From Gracilariopsis chorda (Eukaryota > Rhodophyta > Florideophyceae > Gracilariales > Gracilariaceae), in NCBI GenBank assembly GCA_003194525.1, contig NBIV01000008.1, positions 372,001-436,000 of the forward strand: a stretch of 64,000 nt of DNA, given 5' to 3'. Below are positions 22,207 to 32,832 of this stretch, in pieces. The notes beneath the pieces were generated by a model, which saw only the letters and a list, made by a program, of their open reading frames with translations, was not told where the DNA came from and ran no database searches. Both the position numbers and the translations under genes were made by a program. How positions within the stretch are numbered: the stretch's first letter is position 1; the number at the start of each line of letters is the position of its first letter.

Positions 22207-22850
22207 GCGGCCTATATTTTAGACGAGGTTATTTGCCATCCTTTACTGATGTTAGAGCAAGTCTAGCAGAGAGCTATATCCCCAAAAAATCTTAAAATAT
22301 CGTGGCTAGGCGATTTTGGCATCTCTACCAGCGTTCTTACTGCCATTTCTCGTTGCCATATCCGCCTTGTGATTTCTTTTTTCATTTCAGTACGAGGAAA
22401 ATTTAGAAATGAAAGTAGACACCGTGATTTGAAATTTAAATGGGTTTTGAGGACTTCATTGACCTATCAGAGCACTGGTTCTATATCAAACCGATTCCTG
22501 GCGGGTAAAATGAAAGGGAAACAAAACATCGCGCCAACGAAAATCATTTTCTGTTACAACCTCTATCTGTTCACAACTTGAAATCTTGTAACTTTAGTGG
22601 GGGGAGCGATCGAGCAGGGCGAGGCGATCGAATGGCGTCGTTCGAACATGTTGGCTGTGATTCTTTGTACCTCATACAGGGCACTTGGTTGAGTGCTGAC
22701 CACCCGCTAGCGTTTCTTGTATTGCAAATGGCTCGTACTCGTAGTCAAGCATATTGCACTCGACTGGTAGACTTGCACATTATTTGGGATGCTAAATGGA
22801 ATGTTATTTTCAAAACAAGTGTCTATAACATAGAGCACTGGTAGAATTGC
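22207..22850. other. No gene seen
   Basis: Sequence between two LTR copies that point away from each other. Two open frames (22,369-22,581 and 22,578-22,844) have no recognisable features. Confidence 0.35.
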
Positions 22851-23498
22851 TCTTAGAGTTTAGTTACTATATACCCATATATGAGTAGAGTGGTTTCTGG
22901 CATCAGATATGACATACCTTTATCGTCTATTTCTATTATACTCGACCTTCGGAAGAAATCGGTGGCCAATTGCTAGGTCTGTCACACCTCAAACCCGAGT
23001 TGACATCTTGGTGATACACTGTCAATATTACATGACGCCACACTCATGTCATGAAACACCTTACCTGACCACATGGACCTAAGTGGCTCCGAAGTACACG
23101 TTGCATTGCATACTACTTAGAACTTTGACAAACATCTCACCTGATACGGGAATGGTGAAATGGTTATGAAACATGCCCGAAAATATCCGTGCCAAGTCAT
23201 CGGGAGAAACCTGGGTTCATCCCAGATCATCAACTTTCCCCTGACAAGATGGGAATAAGCCAAGTTGTCGAGCCAGTAGGTCTGGCACTCAACACGGTAG
23301 AACTACCTACGTATGGAGGCCAACGAAAAGAACATGAATACTACTGTTAAACACTGACGATTCTCATCAAATTAGCAGCACTAATAAACCTATGCTAAAT
23401 CCTCTATATAAACCCCAATGGACGCCCCAAAATTCAACTTGGATCATCAACATCGAAGCATAATGTTTTTAAAACCATGGCTCCTCTGTGCCTAAGAC
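22851..23498 (+). repeat. Solo LTR-like repeat, copy 4 of 4
   Basis: It aligns along its length with the element 3 LTRs in the opposite orientation. It keeps the TTTAGTTACTATA start region and the promoter CCTCTATATAAACCCC. Its ends are degraded (TCTTAGA at the left, CCTAAGACG at the right). No primer-binding site can be seen, so it is a solo or broken LTR. A helicase remnant follows it about 340 bp downstream. Confidence 0.7.
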
Positions 23499-23839
23499 GG
23501 TGATCCTCATTTAGAGAGGCGCTTACGACACAGACAAGAGGAACAAGCAGCAATTAAAGCCTCAGGTGGAGAAAGACATGGGCCCATACGTGTTGCACGT
23601 GTGATGCGCGCCTTCAACGCAGCTTGGAGAATTTTTGAGTTTCGAGATGTGCAAATCATACGTAAATTATAGACACTGGCCTTACAATTGGAAGTAGAGC
23701 GAACTTTTCTGCTGAGAGGTCCAAACTAGCTTCCTTCCGCATCGCAGCCGTCTACACTGGAGAGATAATTTACAAGGCCCGAAGAATATGAGAACATCGA
23801 CTACCTTTCCTACTCCCAATTGGTGCATTTTATTGCACG
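23499..23839 (+). other. Region before the helicase remnant; no clear gene
   Basis: A short open stretch (about 23,517-23,670) is rich in Arg and Glu (RLRHRQEEQAAIKASGGERH). It could be the N-terminal part of the helicase-bearing protein downstream, but I cannot confirm it. Confidence 0.3.
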
Positions 23840-25945
23840 GTGTCAGCCCGTGTCCTTAATCACCACAACGAAGACATCACTAACTTCTCCGCAAACGACT
23901 GCGATCCACTCATGTACGTATTAGAGCACACAGATGACGAGCAGTGCGTTGTGAGGATCAGGAGTGTCTCATTGTCCGAAATTAAGCTCTTCGCTTTTCG
24001 GTTGCCGCTCATGAATCATTGCTCAGGCTCTTTTAAAGAGATAAGAAATTTCATCGGACAGCATTATGAAACCTGTCGTGAAACGATGATGGCAAGCGGA
24101 CTGCTCGCGGACGTAACCAAATTTGATACTGCGTTTCAAGAATCAGTGCAGATCTACAGCATACCGGCAGAGCTACGTCGCCTGCTTCTTAATCTGTACT
24201 GAAAAGGCGTCGACGCAGAGTTAACTGCCGATGAGAGCTGGGAGGCGCTATGTAGCGACATGAAGAGAGGCGATGAGCAGCAACGACAGCGAAAATTGTA
24301 TCGAAGTGTGGAGGAGGTTCCTGACCGGCTCAGTGAACAACTGCTTTGCTATCACAATTTATTTTTCTTACAGCACCTATAACAGGTTGGTACAGCATTC
24401 ATTGTTACAAATCGAGCGACAACAACTCGAGAAGCGCGCCTGGTGCAAAGAGAGTGAACGCTACAGTCAAGATATCTGAGGTTAAAACCTTGCCTAATAC
24501 AACGCATTGAATTTGAACAATGAATAGCGCTGCAAGAGCGATCAAGAACTCCACGAAAGGTGTTCTTTGTGCAGGGATCCGCAAGAACCGGAAAGACGTA
24601 CGTGCTCAACCTTCTTCGCGATATCATTTAGTCAGAAGGATTGCTTGCACAAATGAATGCTATGACGCCCATTGCTGCATATGTTTACGAAGATGGCCGC
24701 ACTTTACATATCCTGCTCGGACTGTGTGTAACAGAAAAGGCCAGACAAATAGCATCACACCTAGGTTGTCCAGATAGCGTCCCCGATATCAGCGTGTGGG
24801 ACTGCGTCGCAAAATAAAATTGCTCGTCGTGGATGAGGCGTTCATGCTTTCACGAAACCTTTTTAACATCGCGGATGCCATGCTAGAAGATATTCGGTGC
24901 AGCGAAATAGAAAATCCGTCTCCATTTGGGGTACTGACGATCGTTCTATCCAGCAACTAGTCATAGCTGCTTCCAGCTCTGCCATAGGTGTACATGGAGG
25001 CTGAGCCAAGTAGATATGTGAGACGAGTGTACACAAGCGTTCTCAAACAATTGCAATGGAGGAGTGATCTATGGGTATTGTGCTAAGTTCAAGTGCTGTA
25101 CCTCACCGAACAAGTACGCCAAGCCGATGATCCAGAATTTGCGTCGCGGTTAAATTCCATCACACGCAGCACCAAGTCCAACAACTCGCTATTACCGCTC
25201 AGATTCACCGAAGAGATACAAACAGTTTGCCAAGTACTGTGGAAGTGGCTAACGTGACGACGGAAAGAGGACGTTAATCCCAGCAAAAGGTCATTGTGTC
25301 CACAAATCAGTTGCTAAATGAACAAAACACAGCAGCGGTGGATCTGTTCCCGTGAAAGCTTCAATCAGCTGGCAGCAACTACTGTACAACCCGATCGAGA
25401 ACAGAACCCAGAGCCCAAACTCGCCAGTCCTACCGACCCCAAGTTTGTGTATCAGTATGTTCGTACTGGAAGAATGCCTCATAACTTAGACTTGAAGATT
25501 AGTGTGCCAGTTATAGGCATTCGGAACATGCTGCATCTTGTTGCGGTCATTAGAAAGCTGTTCGTGGTCATGAGTGTCGATAACTATACTATTAAAGTTG
25601 CTCTATTCGAAGAGAGAGGAAGGATGATGGAACGACAGCTTCTGCTTGTATCAAATTCGAGTTTTCTTTCGCAGACATTCGCATGATTCGAGGCCAGTTC
25701 CCCATATTCTCGCGTTTGCGCCCACCGTTCACAAAGGACAGCAAAAAGTCTTGGATGGCTTAATTGTGGATGTATGAACGAACTTCTTTTGCACGGGTCA
25801 GTCGTAAGTGACATTTTCGCGCTTTGGAAAGAATGATTATGTGCTACTTCTGCATGACCCACAACTTACACCCGGGAATGCGCAAAAAATCCATCCTATG
25901 CCTGTGGCTATCGCAAGATTAGTCCTTTCTGAAGCCATTCAGGTT
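23840..25945 (+). pseudogene. PIF1-like (Helitron-type) helicase remnant
   Basis: The pieces follow the order of a PIF1-family 5'-3' DNA helicase. An upstream segment (23,840-24,202) has ITNFSANDCDPLMYVLEH and runs into a helical region. Walker A is GSARTGKT at 24,575-24,598, followed by YVLNLLRDII and a stop. MTPIAAYVYEDGRTLHILLG follows, then Walker B as KLLVVDEAFMLSRN near 24,817-24,858 and the PFG motif. Motifs further on include LLPALP near 24,969. The C-terminal part (25,318-25,945) has LKISVPVIGIRNMLH and, in another frame, HKGQQKSLDGLIVDV, then FGKNDYVLLLHDPQLTPGN. The Arg after GSA in Walker A is unusual, since Gly is typical there. Many stops and frame changes mean it is dead. Red algal and oomycete genomes carry such helicases in Helitrons, but no replication-initiator domain is visible here. 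Confidence 0.75.
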
Positions 25946-28900
25946 TGCATCTCTCGACAACCGTAATCATCATGCGTTCTATATTCATTTAACTAGTTCC
26001 ATGCTTTTCTGCTTTTCCTTTCGCTACCTTTTCTTTCTATCCCACCTCTTTTTGCCACTCCTCCAATGCAGCGTGCAGCCGCATAGTGCCGCAAGCATTC
26101 GAAGTCCTCTGCTTCTTTTATCCCTCGTTACTTATCTACCGTAGAGGTTCTGTTCTCATGAAAACAGATTGTCCTGTTCACAAAACATTTTGTATGTTGA
26201 CAAAAACCGTGACCCATCGGAGGCTTATGGTAAGAGTTAACAAAATACGTAGCTAGCATCGTATGCAAAATCGAACTAGACACAAATCAGAGCAAGCACA
26301 GTTAGCAAGAGTGCAGATAAACGGCGCTTCCAACACTAAACTTTCTCAGCTCCACGCCGTATTGACAATAACTGCTAAAAAGCACGGTCATCGAGGACAT
26401 TAAACACTAAATTGTGGTTAACGGACAAGCAATGAATCAAACAATAAGAACAATTTCCGTAGCAATAATAGAATGCAAAGTTGCTCTAATGCCAGGCCCG
26501 TTCAATTGAAGTGCACCTCAGAGAAAAACTAAGGACCACAAGAACTATAGAAGAGTACCTCACACTTGGTACAAAATGTAAATAAAAAAGAGAAGATGAA
26601 CTGTGGATTCCTATTCGGAGCGAAGTAGCAGATTATTTGTTCCATGAGGCACATATATGGCCCAGCGAATCTGAGTAGGGCGTGCTTTCACTTCCCATGT
26701 TTCAATCAGACTCGTTTGCGTCCGCGGTTCCTGTCCTGAATTAGATGGTGGATATGAAGAACAATTCCTTCAAAAGTTGATTTTCTGGTTTTCGTAGAGT
26801 TCTCAATGGGTTTGGTGATGGATTTGCAGTTTAGAGCTTGTATGAGTTTTAACCCAATGTAAAGGGTATGATCCTGGTAAGATACGGAAGATTAAGCAGG
26901 CATTTGGCCACAGAATTGGTGGTGAACTATGGACCGTGAGACAATATAATATATTTTAATTTCTATACTTAACCCCATTTCTGAGATGGTTGGTACTTAG
27001 TCCGCCAGTGCACTAGCCACTGCAGCAGTAAAACGTCCTCCAAAATGACAAAACAACAAGAACCCCGGGCTCAGGGAATCAGATCCAGTCATTGCCGTTT
27101 TTGCGTATTCCACAACTCCTTGAAGAGAAGTAGCATATGCCTCAGGCCTAGTCTTCTTCCTTGACAGGTATACTCCCGAATATTATTATTTGCCTTATCA
27201 ATTTCGTTGGGTTTGCCCCTACATTAAGAGTTTCAGCTAAATTACCGATTGGTTAATCACTCTCACCACACCTCATCAAATATCCTCACCCTTCTTCGCA
27301 TTTCTCCTTTTCGGATACCATCGCACTTTTCTCGGCTCGTGCTTACTAGTATTTACACGTGCTACTTACGTGAACTTGTCACCACATCGAAGGAACTATA
27401 CAAAAGCACCGCGTTTGCGAAGTATCCCATTTGTGCCTAAACCCTCCTGCGGAAGTCTTGAAGGGTGGCCTCAACCGTACATACAGAACTCCTTGTGCGA
27501 GTTTCTCACGGAAGTGTACCAACTATAATCAAGTCGTAAGAGTAAGCGAGAGACGTCTGATTGGGACTTTCCGGAGCGTGGACACCGTAAAACAGAATGT
27601 TCAAAGTGAAACAAAATCTAGAACTGTAGTTCATGCACTAACAAATCACAAATACGAAAGAGCGTTGTCTAATCTTGAAGAAGTGTTAGGATGCTGTACT
27701 AGTTGAACAAAAACAGAGTGGGATACCATTCTACCGTTCTGCACTCTGCTTGGAATAACAGTAAAAAGGGCGAAATCTACAAAACCCCGTTCGTCGTAGA
27801 GCACCGCCTGCACTCTTCTACAATATCAGATTCTATACAATATTGTAGTACCACCTATTGGGTGTCGAGTATCAGCTGGGTAGTCCGTTTGTATAAACTT
27901 TGGTGGGGGCGCAGCGAGGGCTCAACCTGAAGGGCTGGAGTTGGGTAACCGAAAGGGGTGGCAGCACCAAACCACTAGGGGCGCGAGATAACCATGTGGG
28001 CTAACCGTAACTAATGAGTAGTGTTGGTCGCACGTCTCACACGAGATAGTAGGGCCTGGATAGCCTTAGCTAAACCAGAAGGTTAACTGTAAAAACCAAA
28101 TGGTATCACACTTACCCAACAGGCGATTACATTTACCATTTATGGGGAGGGAGCGCAGCACCCACCTTAAGGGTAAGAGAGGCTCAAATTCAGGTGCATT
28201 CTATTAAGTAGGAAACGTCAGAGCCGGTCCTAGTGCATGGACCCATGCCAAAGTTGCAGAGCGTCACTACGTATCTAAAATAATTAAATAAATGAGTACT
28301 CTAATTACATACCCACTCCAACCCACGTTGCATACTGCCCTATTGGTACAGCACACGTTGCACTGCCTACGTGGTCGGATCGCACTTTATTACAACTATT
28401 ATGAAGTTGAAACAATCGGTAACACAACCCAGAAGTGTAAGGGAATATCTGATATGTAACTATAATCGTGCAAGATATTATTGGAGTTGCAAATGGAAAC
28501 ATAGTTTATGATTAAACAGCATCTTAAGAGAACTAAACCTTTTGCAGATGATGATGAAGTACTCAAATCTACTAAGGATCAAAATCTCAAACAAAACCTT
28601 GTCCAGGACATTACACTGTGGTACATTGGACGGCTTACTAAACCACAAGCTCGTGCACGATAACTTCGTACAAGTTATCCCCTACAAAAGAGAATATATG
28701 ATATGCAACACGCACTTTACGTCCCATTTGTGAGAACTTATTATAAAAAAAAAAAGAAACCCGGTAAGTATGTTTGTCATAAAATCAGCTTGAAAACCAA
28801 GGCTCCAAATACTCTAGGGTTATGTTTTCCTCTGCATCAAAATATTCAGAGAAAAATAATTCAATCACTCTAACATATCGGAGAAGGGAACAAATGGGAA

Positions 28901-29815
28901 GAAAGAATTAAACAATAATCAGAATGATACCAAATGATTTCAAATGAATTGTAAACAGTTTTCATCTCGTATGTGAGACTTTGAGACAAAAATGAGTATT
29001 TTACTAAAACATTAAGTATAACAAACAATTTAATCGGTATGATCTTCTACAGTTTTACAGTTACTAGTTAGAGCAGTTTTATTATAAATTATCATTAAAA
29101 AGATTCTTTTAAAACAAGTACAGTTAGAGCAATATTTTTTGCTGGTCTTTATTAGTCGTTCGAAATCTACTAGTTTGACGCAGTAAATGATTTGTGTGTT
29201 TTAGAATGTTCTGGAGTTTACTTGTAACTGAACTTGTGTTCAATCTCATTAAGTGCTTATTTTTATAGCACGCATATTTTCTATTGATTAGAAATAGCGT
29301 ATAAGGGTTTTATCGACATTAATTTGAAATTTGAGAGGTTTTGTATGTGAATGAGAACAAATGAAATGTTTATGTGTACTTAACCTTAGGTTTCAAGGAT
29401 ACGAATGTTGTTTTTTAGTATTCGTATTTGGTTATGGTCTAGGTTGAATTGATGAAAATGTTTGTTTGGTAGATTTTTCTTAGTTTGCTTGGACTTGTCT
29501 ATTAGTGGAACGTTTTTAATTTGGTTACACCAAAAATGTTTGATTGAGAAAACACTCATAGTTATTAGAGTGAGGCCCTTTCCAAAAGGCCCTCTCTGCA
29601 GTCACTAGTGTCTACAAGACAACTGTACTCATATGAGTCTAAACTTGAAAACAATATTTCACTAAAATTACGTCACCAATATGAGAACCTTCTCCGTCCA
29701 CTTTCCAGAGCAAAGTCCCTGCCTTCAGTTCCAACCCCAAACCAAAGGTTTTTTCCAACACACGAGTCCAACAGTCCCCAAACTGTTGCTCTACATACTC
29801 TTAATCACCGAAATA
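25946..29815. other. Long stretch without a supported gene
   Basis: 25,946-27,430 shows no coding pattern. 27,431-27,706 is an open frame of 91 codons beginning with TTG that I cannot assign, followed by possible continuation in another frame to about 27,830. Positions 27,900-28,260 are G-rich with repeated short GGGG/CCAC blocks, a different texture from the surroundings. 28,740-29,580 is strongly AT-rich with a poly-A run at 28,746 and no coding signal. Confidence 0.35.
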
Positions 29816-30352
29816 ATGCCGAGACCGTCAGATCCACGTCTGACTGTTGGCAACGTCGTAAATACTCGGGCCACGCTGATAACTTCTGACGCAGAATGTA
29901 AGCGTTTGTTTGGATCTATTTGGAAGACTAAGTGCTTGATTGGAAATGTCGTCAATGTTGTGGATTCGATTGAAACTGGTCGTCACCAAACGTCAGTGAC
30001 GGTTGCTAGGGAACTACCCATACGTACTAAGCGATGCTTTATCAATCTGTGCAGTTTGAAAATGGGTACACCTGAGCAGGAAAAAATACCGCACGTGACA
30101 GACGATAACACCATTCAGCCCGCAAATGATACACAAACCGTGACCGAAATAGAAAATGCAGTTCTTCCCGCCAATTATAGCGCATCTGCTACTGGAGTAG
30201 GAGGGGTGAGCATTCAAGTGCATGAACGTGTTTGGACCGATAAGAAGGGTCATCTTGATTTAAATGGATCTATACCGGACCGATTATGGAAGGTGATTGG
30301 TCCAGCTGGGGATATAATTGTACAAAACCATACTCAGTATGTCATGCAATAA
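29816..30352 (+). CDS. Leading ORF of a piggyBac-like element
   Basis: An open frame of 178 codons starts at the ATG 29,816; an upstream in-frame ATG at 29,681 would add 45 low-complexity residues. The first half is well ordered: PRLTVGNVVNTRATLITSDA, then RLFGSIWKTKCLIGNVVNVV and VTVARELPIRTKRCFINLCSL. It looks like a small beta-barrel binding domain. The second half is acidic and polar and ends with DRLWKVIGPAGDIIVQ. It lies 0.8 kb upstream of a piggyBac-type transposase in the same orientation, so it may be its N-terminal exon or a partner protein. It has no stops, in contrast to the transposase. Function unknown. The link to the transposase is by position only. Confidence 0.5.
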   Translation: MPRPSDPRLTVGNVVNTRATLITSDAECKRLFGSIWKTKCLIGNVVNVVDSIETGRHQTSVTVARELPIRTKRCFINLCSLKMGTPEQEKIPHVTDDNTIQPANDTQTVTEIENAVLPANYSASATGVGGVSIQVHERVWTDKKGHLDLNGSIPDRLWKVIGPAGDIIVQNHTQYVMQ

Positions 30353-31165
30353 TATGAATTTTTTGTAGTGCAATGCCCGGAAGCGGGAATGAACCGAAAA
30401 ACGTTCGGGATCTTCCCTTGTTAGATGTAAGCCCAGTTAGGTAGAGCCCTCTCAGGAGTGGCACGACTATGTCGGGTTGTAAGGCCGAGGCCACCCGTCG
30501 CGACTTGCGCAGGGCGGTTGAGGCAAGAATTGGGTATCTGCAGGAGCGTTGTATGGGGGTGGTCGTCCTCTAGGGAGGTGAGGTTTCCACGTTAGTGGCA
30601 CGCTCGAACAAGAGCCGTGGGTAGCGGGAAGTTCACCCTGTAAAGGGAAAAATAAGGGGCAGCTGAGTCACGAGTGTCGTGACGAAGACTAACGGCAGTG
30701 CCGGTAAATAAACCTTATACAAGACGAACACCAAGACAGTTGGAATAAAAATCCGATTACTCGGGTCCTTTAGATAGGCAAGGGGGTTCGACTTCCCGTA
30801 TGCGACGGTGCTTCCCTTCAAAGAGAAGTAGAGAACACGCGAAGGCGGTGAGGTCTAGAGCCAATTCCCCAGGCTGGGGTCTCTTGTTGGGGAAGGTTTA
30901 CTGGTGCGGCGGCAACTTGCCGGCACATTTAGTACTAACCATTCCAGAAATGGATGTAAAAGTAATAAAACTAATAAACTAAACTACTCCACTTTGGTGG
31001 CTCATGCCCACTACTGTGGCCAACCACCAGTTGACTCTTCCGATTCCCACGTTTTCCATCCACTACTAGTGGTCGTAGTTCATGCAATGACTGCACTACC
31101 GAAACATTCGGGAAATCAACCAAGTACCAAGAATCCCCCCCTGATGGCATTACACTTCATTTTTC
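30353..31165. other. Insertion or intron between the piggyBac-like ORFs
   Basis: About 0.8 kb without a convincing gene. The part 30,370-30,860 is GC-rich and rich in short hairpins, for example CCGAA/TTCGG at about 30,391-30,405. An open frame at 30,904-31,185 may hold part of the transposase N-terminus. The block could be a small inserted element or an unspliced intron. Confidence 0.35.
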
Positions 31166-31950
31166 ATGTGGATGTTTCCGCATGAATATTTTCAGATCAT
31201 AACACAGCTTACAAGGATAAAGCTGGAGTCTGTCCGTCACGTTGCCATGAGCGGTGGCGAAATGCTAAGGCTTTTTGGTATATTGATTCTGATTTCACGA
31301 TTCGATTTAAACAGTCGTCGGTCTCTGTGGTACATTAATACGGTTTCCAAACACCTTCCCACGCCAACGTTTGGAACAATAATGTCCCGCGACCGATTTG
31401 AGGCTATGTTTTTCTGCATCACTTTCAGTTGGAACACAGAAAGTGAAAACTGTGGCAAGCCATGGTCGCATGTCAGTGGGTTTGCCGATGCCATCAATCG
31501 ACATCGACGTGCCCATGTGATACCGTCACATATTTTATGTGTCGATGAAAGCATTTCACGTTGGTATGGACTTGGCACAGGCTGGATCTCGATAGGCCTC
31601 CCCCATTACGTGGCAATGGAACGTAAGCCAGAAAATGGCTGTGGAATAAAAACAGTTTGTTGCGGTGTTAGTGGAATACTTCTTGGTATGAGACTCGTAC
31701 TTTCATCTCAAGATACATCTGACAAACGTAATGAATTGCATCATCCACATGGTACTGCTATGTTGTTACGTCTGACATAAACTTGGTTTCATACAAATAG
31801 GTTTGTATGTGCCGATGAAGTGCAATCCTCAAGGAGGAAGACTCAGCGATGCCCTGTGGACTTGGTGTTTTTGCCACTTTCACGTGTTTATGATTACTAC
31901 CGCTATTAGCGGGTGTCTCAGCCCTCAGCGGATCCGCACTGTGCATCAGG
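31166..31950 (+). pseudogene. piggyBac-type (PGBD-like) transposase, truncated
   Basis: The open part (31,166-31,780, 204 aa) has the family layout: FPHEYFQIITQLTRIKL, SGGEMLRLFGILILISRFDL with RRSLW after it, and MSRDRFEAMFFCITFSW. Then comes HILCVDESISRWYG, where the Asp is the likely first catalytic residue of the DDE/DDD core, and VAMERKPENGCGIKTVCCG. A stop follows at 31,778-31,780. The next codons (TWFHTNRFVCADEVQSS) and, in a further frame, SRVYDYYRY still resemble the family before homology is lost near 31,950. The later catalytic Asp residues and the C-terminal Cys-rich zinc domain are not recognisable intact. piggyBac transposases cut and paste at TTAA, but I did not find flanking inverted repeats. 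Confidence 0.75.
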
Positions 31951-32832
31951 GGCACACCTGTGCATGCGCCGTGTGCCGCCCAAGGCGTGAGTGGACCACG
32001 TGTGACACGGATCGTCAGGAGGAGGTTGGCACCACAGTGTGGACATTTATTTAATTTATATTTATTATTTATAATTTATCTGCACTACAGTAGGGAGATT
32101 ACTACACTATATAGTGGCTCGGCGACCTCGCCCTGACACTGAGTAAACTTCCCCGAACCAGGGTTCTTGGCTCTAAGTCTTTTCCGCTTTCGCGAGTCTT
32201 CTACGCTCCTTGGACGTAAAGCCACGTTACTAACGGTAGACCTATCCACCCTGCGTCACTAGGAGTATCACCGCCTTGGGAACTTGTCACTTAATTCACC
32301 ACCGCCGTGTTCTCGCCACTTTATAGGGTTCCTTTGTATCTTTTTCCGTGGTCCCGTTGGCCCACACCCCCGTCACCCCAATCGGGCATCCCCCGTATTT
32401 CCCTTACCCCACTCTCGTGGTTTCTACCCCTTTGTGTGGTTGCTCGTCACCGCTGACGCGTGTCTCTCGCGCCGGTATCCCGTGACGTCTTCCCCCACTT
32501 ACGTGGACTCGTACTCCTTGGAAGGGCTGCTTTCCCATTCGTGGTGGTCCTAATCCTACCGTTTCAACTCTCCCCGCTTGGCGTGAGGGTGAGCCTCGGC
32601 TTTACAACCCGACCTCGTCGTGCTCAACCGGAGAGGCTCCGTTTGCTGTGTTACCCTCCAGAGGGGAAGATTCCGAATGTCTTCGTGTGTTGTCCCGCTT
32701 GCGGGTATTGCACTACAAAGTGGTCTCCCGACCTAGAATCGGAAACGGTTAGGTTTTGTATTACCTCTCCTCGGAGATTCACTGTCCAAACTTTTGGTTT
32801 CTTACCACTTCGTGGGGGGTTTTGGTCTACAC
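31951..32832. other. Leader and possible 5' LTR of the gag-pol element at 32,833
   Basis: An AT-rich patch (32,048-32,090) is followed by C/T-rich sequence up to gag. The long open frames on both strands here have skewed composition and no motif. The element is truncated at its 3' end, so no second LTR is available for comparison and the LTR limits cannot be set. Confidence 0.4.

Noticed and set aside
27431-27706. 91-codon frame as a small gene
   Set aside because: No ATG at its start and no recognisable pattern. A decayed transposon piece is just as likely.
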